Made by a program: the position numbers and the translations under genes
DNA from: Halobacteriales archaeon
GTDB lineage: Archaea > Halobacteriota > Halobacteria > Halobacteriales > Hikarchaeaceae
Direction: 5' to 3'
NCBI GenBank assembly: GCA_029941175.1
Contig: JAPYRM010000037.1
Span: forward strand, 1-7,836
DNA: 7,836 bases
Notes under the pieces: model-generated
What the model was told of the DNA's origin: nothing
What the model saw: only the letters and a program-made list of their open reading frames with translations
Databases searched by the model: none
Shown: positions 1 to 6,636 of the stretch, in pieces
How the letters are laid out: every line of letters begins with the position of its first letter
Position numbering within the stretch: position 1 is the first letter of the stretch

Positions 1-499
1 GATTTCTATCCATCAATGTAAAAATGAGTTCCCCTCCCCCCTCTACTAGTATATTCTCAATTCCTTCATCTTTGAGCAATTCCATTGCACCTTCTATATC
101 TACCCGTTCCTCTCCCGAAACTATCGTCGTTGCACCCAATCTCTTTAGTTCTTGGACTCTTTCTTTTTCTGCAATCTCGCTCAACAAAATAAATGTACGT
201 GCATCATCTCCCATCACCTGGGCACTATTTGGAGTCCTTCCTAGTGAATCAACGACTATTCGTGCAGGATGTGCAGACATGCCTTCTCCAACTCTATCCG
301 AACTCAATTCCTCGCTGCGTATCAGAAGTTTGGGATCATCTGCTAAAATCGTCTGTACTCCTACCATAACCGCATCGCATTGAGCACGCAACGAATCAAC
401 ACGATCAAAATCAGATGGTCCACTTATCACCAATTGTTCTCGTAGAATAGACGCTATTTTTCCATCTATACTCATCGCAACATTTACCGAGACACGCAT
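1..499 (-). CDS. arfC: 2,5-diamino-6-ribosylamino-pyrimidinone 5'-phosphate reductase, C-terminus cut by window edge
   Basis: This is the archaeal RIB7/RibD-C-type reductase, which uses NAD(P)H to reduce the ribosyl group of the diaminopyrimidinone phosphate in riboflavin synthesis (cytosolic). The 166 visible residues begin MRVSVNVAMSIDGKIA, the usual family opening with the SxDGK motif (10-14). They continue with MVGVQTILADDPKL (45-58), HPARIVVDSLGRTP (77-90) and the LVEGGGELIF glycine motif (151-160). Full-length members have about 220 residues, so some 50-60 are missing beyond the left edge. The ATG at 499-497 is firm because an in-frame TGA lies four codons upstream. There is no deaminase domain, as is normal for the archaeal enzyme. 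The stretch REQLVISGPSDFDRVD closely resembles haloarchaeal homologues as I remember them. It is divergent from the MFS gene at 557, and the other riboflavin gene (ribE) lies about 1.8 kb away on the same strand. Confidence 0.92.
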   Translation of the reverse strand, partial: MRVSVNVAMSIDGKIASILREQLVISGPSDFDRVDSLRAQCDAVMVGVQTILADDPKLLIRSEELSSDRVGEGMSAHPARIVVDSLGRTPNSAQVMGDDARTFILLSEIAEKERVQELKRLGATTIVSGEERVDIEGAMELLKDEGIENILVEGGGELIFTLMDRN

Positions 500-556
500 G
501 AATGGTGTTCAATTGCCATAGAAAAAACGGCTTCGATACCATCTCCGCTTTTCACT

Positions 557-1843
557 ATGCGGTTTCGTTATGCCAAATCCAAACTATTATCATATATTCC
601 CCTAGAAATTTTTATAGTGGAAAATTTATCACAAAAAACTAGAGGACTATTCTCTTCTGGTTCTATCTTGGTGCTATTCATTGTTGGTTTGGGACAATTC
701 CTACGCTTTGGTGTAGATGTTACTTTCCCCATTCTACTTCCTTATATAAAACTGGAATTTTCTATCGGAAATACGGTGGCAGGCCTTCTGCTTAGCTCAT
801 TAGCTGCTTCAAAAGCATTAAGCCAATTCCCTGGGGGTATTTTTGCAGATGTCTTCGGCGAACGAATTGCACTAACAACTAGTCTGGTCGTAGCATCTTT
901 TGGTCTCATCATCATTTTTTTCTCCAATTCTTTATCAGCTTTGGTAGTTGGAATGCTACTATTCGGCCTTGGATCTGGACTCTTCGGCACTTCTCGAGTC
1001 ACCATTCTTGTACATCTGTACCCTAAACTACAGGGTACAGTTATCGGAATCACCAACGCATTGGGGGCCATTGGGAATTCTCTCATTCCCCCTTTCGCAC
1101 TTTTATTATTCTTAGCCTACCCAAACACAACATTTGGTTGGCGTATAGGACTTGGATTTGCAATACCTGTTTTCCTACTTACTGCGATAATATTGTGGAT
1201 TATAATCCCCCCTTTCTCCAAAACTAATCCCTCTTCTTCTGCTACTCCTCTTTCCAACCTTTTTTCTAAAATCTTTCGCGCCTTAAACAAACCCTCACTA
1301 CTTCTCGTAACCTTCACTATGGTCTCCATGTCTATCGTTTACCAGGGATTCACATCCTTCTTCCCCACATATCTAATCTCCATAAAAGGTATTGACGAAT
1401 CAACCGCAGCAGGCCTATTTAGTATCTTTTTCATCGGTGGTTTATTGATACAACCTGTACTCGGATGGCTGTCCGACAAACATGGGGTTTTCCAGCCTTT
1501 GATCTTCACTACCGCTTTAACCACCTTTGGATTGCTAATTTTACCCTTTTCAAATGGTATACTTCCTATAGCTCTCATCGTAGCAATCATTAGTTTACAG
1601 CTGGGATTCTGGCCAACTATCACTACATATGATGTATCTTTACTACCTACTGAAGCACAAGGATCTAGCTTAGGGCTTCAAAGAACCACTTTCCTTTTAT
1701 CTGGGGCCGCAGGTCCTATTATCGTGGGATTCATGGCCGATTCGAATTTGTTCAACGAAGCCTATTACGTCTTGAGTCTGTGCGCATTCGTTAGTTTTCT
1801 AACTTGTATTGTTCTTTATTTCTTGCGTCCCTCTCCTCAATAA
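557..1843 (+). CDS. MFS transporter, 12 transmembrane helices, substrate unknown
   Basis: This is a major facilitator superfamily secondary transporter of the cytoplasmic membrane. Twelve hydrophobic segments can be counted, at about residues 36-60, 71-92, 104-123, 126-150, 160-186, 195-219, 248-275, 284-305, 314-333, 335-355, 372-394 and 401-424. MFS motif A appears as GGIFADVFGER (93-103) after helix 2, and its second-half copy as GWLSDKHG (303-310). The polar Ser-rich linker (221-240) is the usual central loop. The opening GQFLRFGVDVTFPILL (46-61) recalls haloarchaeal MFS proteins. The start is uncertain. ATG 557 gives a 428-residue protein, but GTG 617 (residue 21) is attractive because TATA-like sequence (591-598) lies just before it, and it leaves 117 bases for two divergent promoters instead of 57. 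The substrate cannot be read from sequence; location next to arfC is too weak to imply flavin transport. It converges on the gene ending at 1885. Confidence 0.9.
   Translation: MRFRYAKSKLLSYIPLEIFIVENLSQKTRGLFSSGSILVLFIVGLGQFLRFGVDVTFPILLPYIKLEFSIGNTVAGLLLSSLAASKALSQFPGGIFADVFGERIALTTSLVVASFGLIIIFFSNSLSALVVGMLLFGLGSGLFGTSRVTILVHLYPKLQGTVIGITNALGAIGNSLIPPFALLLFLAYPNTTFGWRIGLGFAIPVFLLTAIILWIIIPPFSKTNPSSSATPLSNLFSKIFRALNKPSLLLVTFTMVSMSIVYQGFTSFFPTYLISIKGIDESTAAGLFSIFFIGGLLIQPVLGWLSDKHGVFQPLIFTTALTTFGLLILPFSNGILPIALIVAIISLQLGFWPTITTYDVSLLPTEAQGSSLGLQRTTFLLSGAAGPIIVGFMADSNLFNEAYYVLSLCAFVSFLTCIVLYFLRPSPQ
591..616 (+). promoter_or_regulatory. TATA-like elements, possible MFS gene promoter
   Basis: CATATATT (591-598) and TTTTTATA (609-616) both resemble archaeal TATA boxes. 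The first is centred about 23 bases before GTG 617, compatible with a leaderless or very short-leader transcript starting at that codon. Both lie downstream of ATG 557, so if either is the real box the longer start is wrong. AT-rich sequence alone makes this tentative. Confidence 0.35.
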
Positions 1844-1884
1844 TTTCTTATAAATCAATTCTTATTTCCAATTACTTCTGTGTC
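1844..1884. terminator. Convergent 3' spacer with T-rich tracts
   Basis: This 41-base spacer lies between the MFS stop and the stop of the minus-strand hypothetical gene. On the plus strand it carries T-rich runs (TTTCTTATAA and TTCTTATTTCC) directly after the MFS stop. Archaeal termination commonly uses such T-rich tracts without a hairpin, so it probably ends the MFS transcript. No stem-loop is seen, and its use for the opposite strand is unclear. Confidence 0.4.
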
Positions 1885-2298
1885 TCAAATTAGCTCGTGC
1901 GCTCGCTCTCCGAATTCGTCTTCTTGAAATACAAACACTCTCCCTTTTGTCAATTCAAAATTTGCACAAATTTCAATTGAATGGCCCCTTTTCCGAGCCG
2001 TAACCCCTTCGAAAATTTCAACCAATTCTGTTGAAGGAACTAAATATTTTCCCACTCCCGTAGACTCAAGAATCTTGTGGTCTGTTTTTAACTCATCCAC
2101 GTACACAACTTCTCCCTTTCCATCTTGTATGACCATGACATGGACATCCTTGCCCGGTTGACACCGAATACATTTTTCTACTTTGTGAGGTTCACTTGCA
2201 TACTTCGCAGTTCTCCCATCCAAATATGTTATGTTTATTCCTCCCACTGCTATCTCGGCATTCAGCTTTACCGGATGAACTTCTATTGTTATTCCCAT
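1885..2298 (-). CDS. Conserved hypothetical protein, DUF5796-like, translationally coupled to ribE
   Basis: A 137-residue soluble protein of unknown function. It has no signal peptide or membrane segment and looks like a mostly beta-strand single domain. The line TYLDGRTAKY (24-33), then CQPGKDVHVMV (46-56), VVYVDELKTDHKILESTGVG (64-83) and RVFVFQEDEFGER (120-132) matches my memory of the haloarchaeal DUF5796 family, a conserved protein without known function; this should be confirmed by profile search. A CxxC pair (Cys43, Cys46) precedes the QPGKDVHV block, and a third Cys is at 111; I do not recall whether relatives have these. Its ATG (2298-2296) shares a base with the ribE stop (TAATG), implying co-transcription and translational coupling. 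No Shine-Dalgarno sequence is seen. Charge is only mildly acidic (about 22 D/E against 17 K/R), unlike a salt-in halophile. Confidence 0.8.
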   Translation of the reverse strand: MGITIEVHPVKLNAEIAVGGINITYLDGRTAKYASEPHKVEKCIRCQPGKDVHVMVIQDGKGEVVYVDELKTDHKILESTGVGKYLVPSTELVEIFEGVTARKRGHSIEICANFELTKGRVFVFQEDEFGERAHELI

Positions 2299-2882
2299 TA
2301 TTTTGCCAATAATTTCTCTGTATATTTGGCCAAGATGTCCACTTCAATATTCACTCCATCTCCTACTCTACGTTTGCACAATGTGGTCTCTGAGTATGTT
2401 GTTGGGATAATTGCGACCGTGAGTTTTTCTTCATTTATATCTGCAATTGTTAAACTAATCCCATCTATAGCGACCGATCCTTTCTTTACCATATATTTAC
2501 CAAATTTATCTGGTATTCTAAACCCATATTCCCAATCTTCTCCAATCTGATTAATCTCAATTATTTCCGTTGTGACATCAACGTGTCCTTGCACTATATG
2601 TCCATCAAACCTACCTTCATATGGCATTGATCTTTCTAAATTAACAAAAGAACCTTCTCGTAACTCTTTGAGATTGCTACAATTTAATGTCTCAGTCGAT
2701 AAAAACGCCACAAAACCATCTCCACTATGAGATTCAACCGTCAAACACACTCCAGAAACACAAACACTAACTCCCTTCTTTAACTCACCCCCCCATGACA
2801 CTTTGATCCCCACTCTGAGGCCGTCACCATTTTCTTCCACCATTGAAATTTCACCAACATTTTCTACTATCCCTGTAAACAT
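2298..2882 (-). CDS. ribE: Riboflavin synthase, alpha-chain (bacterial-type) family
   Basis: It catalyses the last step of riboflavin synthesis, dismutation of two 6,7-dimethyl-8-ribityllumazine molecules to riboflavin plus a pyrimidinedione; the family works as a cytosolic trimer. The start MFTGIVENVG is diagnostic. Two lumazine-binding barrels are visible. The N-terminal one (1 to about 95) contains SGVCLTV (43-49, with the conserved Cys46) and VNLERSM (80-86), and ends in GRFDGHIVQGHVD (90-102). The C-terminal one (about 100-190) has KKGSVAIDGISLTI (133-146), IPTTYSETTL (159-168) and DILAKYTEKLL (182-192). At 194 residues it is slightly short for the usual 200-215 but complete. Methanogens typically use an unrelated riboflavin synthase, while haloarchaea and Thermoplasmata have this type. 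It sits 56 bases after the helicase gene and overlaps the next gene by one base. The upstream gap shows no FMN riboswitch. Confidence 0.96.
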   Translation of the reverse strand: MFTGIVENVGEISMVEENGDGLRVGIKVSWGGELKKGVSVCVSGVCLTVESHSGDGFVAFLSTETLNCSNLKELREGSFVNLERSMPYEGRFDGHIVQGHVDVTTEIIEINQIGEDWEYGFRIPDKFGKYMVKKGSVAIDGISLTIADINEEKLTVAIIPTTYSETTLCKRRVGDGVNIEVDILAKYTEKLLAK

Positions 2883-2910
2883 ATCAAAACAACCTATGGT
2901 GGCAAAACCT

Positions 2911-2920
2911 GAAAATATTC
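2911..2920 (-). promoter_or_regulatory. Possible TATA box of ribE
   Basis: Read on the minus strand, GAATATTTTC lies about 34 bases (centre) before the ribE ATG. This would place a transcript start some 5-10 bases ahead of the gene. It suggests that ribE and its partner can be transcribed independently of the upstream helicase gene. The match is AT-rich but not a strong consensus. Confidence 0.3.
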
Positions 2921-2938
2921 TGTTCTTGTCTTCCCCAT

Positions 2939-4732
2939 TTAATACCCCAGATCTTCAATCGATTTGCCCGTATACTCATTATTAAGAAGAACTTCGATGG
3001 GCAACGTTGGTGCACTTTTAACTAAATTTTCCATTACTACTAATCCTTCTCTAGCCCGACTCATCCCGACATAAAACACTCTCCGTTCACTATCTGTAAG
3101 AACCGGAACAATTTTTGAAGTCGGATCATACTCTATCCCCCCTTCTACTTCTGAAGACATATGCTCAACAACTTTTTCTGTCAAATCGGTGGCAACGTAC
3201 ACATAATCCGCTTCCCTTCCCTTCGACGAATGGATAGTTCCCACCCTGACACGATCATGTTCCATGTCTTGGTATTTTCCTCCAAAGTACGACTTCACGC
3301 AACGTTTCTGATAATTACTCACTTTTCGAATCATTTCTGATGCAACGTCTGGACTCGGCATAAACGGAATTTGTTTTCGTATAAATTCTACAGGGAACTC
3401 AATCTGATCTTTATTTTTTGTATTTCTCTTTTTCAAAGCATTTTCTACCGCATCAAATAGTTCCTCTCTCTTCCGTGAACCAAATGAAGAATCAACCAGT
3501 ATGTCTGCCAGCAAATGAACTTGTGTCCCCGATAAATTTTCACCAGCCTTGTAACACTCAACCGCCTCAACATATTTTGCTAGCTTTTCTGTCCACATAT
3601 TCCCATCAGTCATCATGGTAAATGGGATCCCAAGTTTCACAAATTCTTCTATGAATTCAAACATTTGATATCTGGCACGGAATAGGACCATCAATGTGCC
3701 CTTATCCATTTCCACATCCTTTTTGATTCTCCTTACCAAGTCCAAAACAGATGGATCTGGCAGAAACTCTACAGATCCCCCCTCTATCCTAGGTTTCAAA
3801 TTTTTTTCCTGCCTAATCTCTACGTGCCCAATCACCCGACTAACAACCCCTAGCACATTTGATGGGAGACGATACGAATTATCTAGTATTCTGTCCGATC
3901 CAATTTTCTCGTTAAGCAACAAATTTGGGTCTGCACCCTGCCAGGCATAAACCACTTGATCGTCATCCCCTGCTATGATCACGTTATCCATTTGAGATTT
4001 CCATTGGGAATATATGCCATATTGTAATTGTGTAATATCTTGAAATTCATCAACAACCAAATTCGAAACTCGAGGTGATAGTTCACGTTCATGAACCATT
4101 TCCAACATATCTGCAAAACCAACAATCTTGTTATCCGATTTGTACTCTTTCCACTCCTCAATCAGATCTGGAATGCTCAAGCGATTATCTCCAGACGACC
4201 AAGTTGGTGTATATTTATTCCCCGACTGCGCCCGAGGATCCAAATTAGGAGGATATCGAACTTTTTCAACATCCCATGTAAATGGAACGTCAAACCAATC
4301 CTCCACATTTTTATTTGTACGTTGGATCCATTGACTAGTCTCTAAAACCTTGTTTCCCAAAGCGGTGGATAAAGTTACTCTTCTCCCCCCACTCTTCCAG
4401 TCCTCTTCATATTCCAAACCCCGATCCGAACAGAAGTTCTTTTTATCGGAGTCACTAACGACACTCTTCCGAGACAGTTTCAAAAGCTCGTACGCTTTGG
4501 CGTGCATTGTACTCACATTCCCACGAAGAGATTCTGGTTCTACCTCTAGTCGACTTCCTAGTCTGTCTCTTAGTTCCGTTGCCGCAGCTCGCGTGTATGA
4601 TACTAGGAGAAACTCTTTAACATCAATCCCCGAATTTAGAAGTCCTTCGACCTCATTCAACAGTGCTGTAGTTTTCCCACTTCCCGGGCCCCCAAAAAGA
4701 CGTATTAGGTTCGGCCCATCTGATTCTTTCAT
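2939..4732 (-). CDS. UvrD/Rep-like superfamily 1A DNA helicase, compact form
   Basis: An ATP-dependent 3'-5' DNA helicase of the UvrD/PcrA/Rep type, probably in DNA repair or replication restart; exact role unknown. All core motifs are present: Walker A GGPGSGKTT (14-22), Ia VSYTRAAATELRDRLG (44-59), Ib STMHAKAYELL (74-84), Walker B VVDEFQD (226-232), III IIAGDDDQVVYAWQG (252-266), IV NSYRLP (285-290), V VGTIHSSKGREADYVYVA (497-514) and VI ERRVFYVGMSRAREGLVVM (549-567). At 597 residues it is shorter than typical UvrD (about 720), so accessory subdomains, especially 2B between motifs IV and V, are probably reduced. Only 13 residues precede Walker A, and the usual Q motif is absent. The start cannot be extended, because an in-frame TGA lies two codons upstream of ATG 4732. 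It heads the minus-strand cluster leading to ribE after a 56-base gap. The overall look is like haloarchaeal UvrD-domain proteins. Confidence 0.92.
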   Translation of the reverse strand: MKESDGPNLIRLFGGPGSGKTTALLNEVEGLLNSGIDVKEFLLVSYTRAAATELRDRLGSRLEVEPESLRGNVSTMHAKAYELLKLSRKSVVSDSDKKNFCSDRGLEYEEDWKSGGRRVTLSTALGNKVLETSQWIQRTNKNVEDWFDVPFTWDVEKVRYPPNLDPRAQSGNKYTPTWSSGDNRLSIPDLIEEWKEYKSDNKIVGFADMLEMVHERELSPRVSNLVVDEFQDITQLQYGIYSQWKSQMDNVIIAGDDDQVVYAWQGADPNLLLNEKIGSDRILDNSYRLPSNVLGVVSRVIGHVEIRQEKNLKPRIEGGSVEFLPDPSVLDLVRRIKKDVEMDKGTLMVLFRARYQMFEFIEEFVKLGIPFTMMTDGNMWTEKLAKYVEAVECYKAGENLSGTQVHLLADILVDSSFGSRKREELFDAVENALKKRNTKNKDQIEFPVEFIRKQIPFMPSPDVASEMIRKVSNYQKRCVKSYFGGKYQDMEHDRVRVGTIHSSKGREADYVYVATDLTEKVVEHMSSEVEGGIEYDPTSKIVPVLTDSERRVFYVGMSRAREGLVVMENLVKSAPTLPIEVLLNNEYTGKSIEDLGY

Positions 4733-4759
4733 TGATCACAACATAACAGTTCATTAAAG

Positions 4760-4768
4760 CATAAATAT
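4760..4768 (-). promoter_or_regulatory. TATA-like box of the helicase gene
   Basis: On the minus strand GATATTTATG includes a TATA-like core centred about 33 bases before the ATG at 4732. Transcription would then start some 5-10 bases upstream of the gene, giving a nearly leaderless mRNA, which is common in archaea. The same AT stretch could also serve plus-strand transcription into the gene-free region. Assignment rests on spacing and composition only. Confidence 0.45.
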
Positions 4769-4814
4769 CGTTCGAAGTGGCTCTGTACCACAACACCTGA
4801 CGATTTCGGGAGGT

Positions 4815-4940
4815 TTTACCTGAAATGGCGTGATTTAGTGATAAAATCGTGTGTGGTTTCATTCACGACAAAGTTGTATGATGTCCCCCCACCGCGACGA
4901 AGGTAGAAACCAATCACAATTTTACTATAATTCAGGTAAA
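4815..4940. repeat. Spaced 10-base perfect inverted repeat
   Basis: TTTACCTGAA at 4815-4824 recurs as its exact reverse complement TTCAGGTAAA at 4931-4940, with 106 bases between. On the plus strand the interval holds a local RNA hairpin at 4829-4851 (8 base pairs with two G-U, 7-base loop). It may be two binding sites for one regulator in opposite orientation, or the closing stem of a structured RNA. The left copy also lies within the small palindrome AGGTTTTACCT (4811-4821). Confidence 0.5.
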
Positions 4941-5027
4941 CTTTGTAGAATTGAAGACTTCCTCAAACATCAACTATGCAAATAATATTACAATGCTCCA
5001 CGCAAGCAATTCAACACCGCCCACGAG

Positions 5028-5038
5028 ATATATATATA
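5028..5038. promoter_or_regulatory. Alternating AT tract, strong TATA-like element
   Basis: ATATATATATA at 5028-5038 is the best TATA-like sequence in the gene-free region and reads the same on both strands. On the minus strand it could drive a transcript starting near 5003-5005 and running towards the helicase gene. On the plus strand the start would fall near 5060, inside the hairpin at 5056-5099. There is no matching protein-coding start, so a small RNA or a long helicase leader is the likely product if it is used. Confidence 0.4.
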
Positions 5039-5055
5039 CGAAATAACTAACAAAG

Positions 5056-5104
5056 TTGACCATGGTCGGAATCATGATAGTTCCATAGACTATGGTTAAT
5101 TTTT
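5056..5104. terminator. Large imperfect stem-loop followed by a T tract
   Basis: The arms TTGACCATGGTC (5056-5067) and GACTATGGTTAA (5088-5099) pair over 12 positions with two G-U pairs as plus-strand RNA. An inner stem GGAA (5068-5071) with TTCC (5081-5084) adds four pairs beyond a 3-base bulge, closing a 9-base loop. Five T follow at 5100-5104, giving an intrinsic-terminator look on the plus strand. As minus-strand RNA the G-U pairs become A-C mismatches, but the stem largely survives and would lie about 55 bases after the M32 stop, where it could end or stabilise that mRNA. Smaller palindromes GACCATGGTC (5058-5067) and ATCATGAT (5071-5078) lie within it, so a protein operator is an alternative. 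Confidence 0.55.
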
Positions 5105-5154
5105 GTAATTATGACCCACGACGGACCCCAGTATAAACTGTGTCCATGTTCTCT

Positions 5155-6636
5155 TTAAATCCCATATATTCCAGAGTATTTCTCATTGATATACTCTACA
5201 AAATAATCTATTTTAATATCTTCTCCTACTGCCTTTTTAATCAACTCAGGAGTAGTATATTTCCCCCCATGCACATGGATATTTTTTCCCAACCAGTTTT
5301 TCAAACATTGGTAATTTCCACCTCGAATCAACTCACCTACACTCCCTATTTCTTGCTCCATATGGTGGTTAATTTGAGCTGCCAAAATACTACCCACTGA
5401 ATATGTAGGAAAGTATCCAAACGATCCATGACTCCAATGTATATCTTGAAGACATCCTGTTGAATCATTTTCTGGCGTTATCCCCAAATATTTCTCCATC
5501 TTCTCATTCCAAACAGATGGGATTTCTGAGACTTGTAATTCTCCTCTTATTAATGCACTCTCTATCTCATACCTAATGATGATGTGTAAGTGATAAGTTA
5601 ATTCGTCTGCATTTACCCGAATCGAATTGTCTAGTTTAACTCTGTTAACCATTCTGTACATCTTCTCTGGATTTTCGAATTTCATTTTTGGAAAACGTAA
5701 CCCAATGATTGGCAATATTTCCTCCCAAAATGCAAGTGATTTTCCAATGTGGTTCTCCCAGAATCTCGATTGTGATTCATGTATTATCATCCCCATGTCT
5801 CCACACAATGGGGTGCCATAATGCTCACTTGGCAATGATAGTGTATACAAAGCATGTCCAAATTCGTGGATTGTACTCAATAACCCATCTACAAAATTTC
5901 TTTCTTCGAATCTTGTCGTTATTCTCGCGTCAAAAACATTCCCCATTGAAAATGGATGTGGGGATGTATCCAACCTACCTCTAGACCAATCATACCCTAT
6001 TAAATTGAGTACATCTTCCGAAAGATATTTTTGATCTTGTAGGCCAAAATCACCCTCTAGCGTTTCTTTTATATCTTCTCCTTCTTCCCGTATTTTTTTA
6101 ATTAAAGGAACTAATGAATCTTTTAAGTTTACTAGTATGTCCTCAATAGAAGACAGACTTAGGTATGGTTCATAATCCTGAACAAGAATCTCATACGGAT
6201 CTGCATCACTATCTATGCATCTTGCCATTTCCGATTTTTTCTCAATTAACAATTGCAACGTCTTCTCAAAATGTTTGAAATCGGATTTTCTTTTTGCTTC
6301 CATCCAAATAGGAAACGACCGACTTGTGAGTTGGGATAATTCTTTTATTAATTCCGTCGGAACCAACCTCGCGCGTTCATGTAATCTTTTGATCTCCCTA
6401 TATACTGATTCAGTTCCCTTGTCCACCTCTCTCGGCATCTCTTCTATCAGCTCGCCCAATCTTTCATCTACTATTAATTCATGCCTCATGGTGGACAAAA
6501 CTGAAAACTGCATAGCTCTTGCATTTACTCCCTCTTCTGGCATCATTACTTCCTGATCCCAATGCAAAACTCCCATTACTTCTTTGAGATTTTCTATTCT
6601 TTCTACATATTGGTTGAATTCTTCGTAGGTTCTCAT
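5155..6636 (-). CDS. M32 family (Taq-type) metallocarboxypeptidase
   Basis: A zinc- or cobalt-dependent cytosolic carboxypeptidase that removes C-terminal residues from peptides. The fold is nearly all helical, and 493 residues is the normal family length. The metal site is HEFGH (257-261), followed by the third ligand in HESQSR (286-291, Glu287). Other family blocks are LHWDQEVMMPEEG (24-36), SPHPFSMG (225-232), IRVNADELTYHLHIIIRYE (339-357) and DIHWSHGSFGYFPTYSVG (398-415), which carry substrate-binding and catalytic residues in characterised members. Its ATG follows the M20 stop with no spacer (TAAATG). AGAGGT at 6652-6647, ten bases or so before the ATG, is a plausible Shine-Dalgarno sequence, unusual for this window. 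It is the second gene of a two-gene operon, so it probably works with the M20 enzyme in peptide breakdown. Confidence 0.96.
   Translation of the reverse strand: MRTYEEFNQYVERIENLKEVMGVLHWDQEVMMPEEGVNARAMQFSVLSTMRHELIVDERLGELIEEMPREVDKGTESVYREIKRLHERARLVPTELIKELSQLTSRSFPIWMEAKRKSDFKHFEKTLQLLIEKKSEMARCIDSDADPYEILVQDYEPYLSLSSIEDILVNLKDSLVPLIKKIREEGEDIKETLEGDFGLQDQKYLSEDVLNLIGYDWSRGRLDTSPHPFSMGNVFDARITTRFEERNFVDGLLSTIHEFGHALYTLSLPSEHYGTPLCGDMGMIIHESQSRFWENHIGKSLAFWEEILPIIGLRFPKMKFENPEKMYRMVNRVKLDNSIRVNADELTYHLHIIIRYEIESALIRGELQVSEIPSVWNEKMEKYLGITPENDSTGCLQDIHWSHGSFGYFPTYSVGSILAAQINHHMEQEIGSVGELIRGGNYQCLKNWLGKNIHVHGGKYTTPELIKKAVGEDIKIDYFVEYINEKYSGIYGI

Larger units (their letters stand above)
4733..5154. 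other. 422-base gene-free intergenic region with repeats and TATA-like boxes
   Basis: No gene of convincing size lies here. The right end is the 3' flank of the M32 gene; the left end carries the helicase promoter. Between them are an alternating AT tract (5028-5038), a large imperfect hairpin (5056-5099) followed by five T, a 10-base inverted repeat (4815-4824 with 4931-4940), a plus-strand RNA hairpin (4829-4851) and three copies of ACAAAGTT in mixed orientation. This is long for a genome whose other spacers are 0 to 60 bases, so an unannotated RNA or a regulatory region is possible. No tRNA, SRP RNA or RNase P RNA was recognised. Confidence 0.75.

Noticed and set aside
742..1623. Minus-strand open frames opposite the MFS gene, and similar plus-strand frames opposite the minus-strand genes.
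   Set aside because: They lack family motifs and overlap well-supported genes; they are antisense shadows.
2788..2794. Seven-C run in ribE, and a similar run at 7442-7448 in the M20 gene, as possible slippage or phase-variation sites.
   Set aside because: Both genes are intact through the runs, and similar C-rich runs are scattered through the window, so nothing singles these out.
2883..2938. Possible FMN riboswitch ahead of ribE.
   Set aside because: The gap is only 56 bases, AT-rich and lacks the RFN conserved blocks; a TATA-like box explains it better.
4825..4833. GGGAGG at 4808-4813 followed by ATG 4825 on the plus strand looks like a Shine-Dalgarno and start.
   Set aside because: The frame stops after two codons, so it encodes nothing unless it is a regulatory minimal frame, for which there is no support.
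4956..4964. GAGGAAGTC on the minus strand, resembling the RNase P RNA conserved GAGGAAAGTC.
   Set aside because: One base is missing, and no partner conserved regions or GC-rich helices surround it.
4917..4977. C/D-box-like sRNA on the minus strand (GTTGATG and CCTGA).
   Set aside because: The C box is imperfect and no inner C' and D' boxes are visible.
4878..4985. Plus-strand 35-codon open frame in the gene-free region, starting MMSPHRDEGR.
   Set aside because: No ribosome binding site, no recognisable domain, and it overlaps the repeats; no better than chance.
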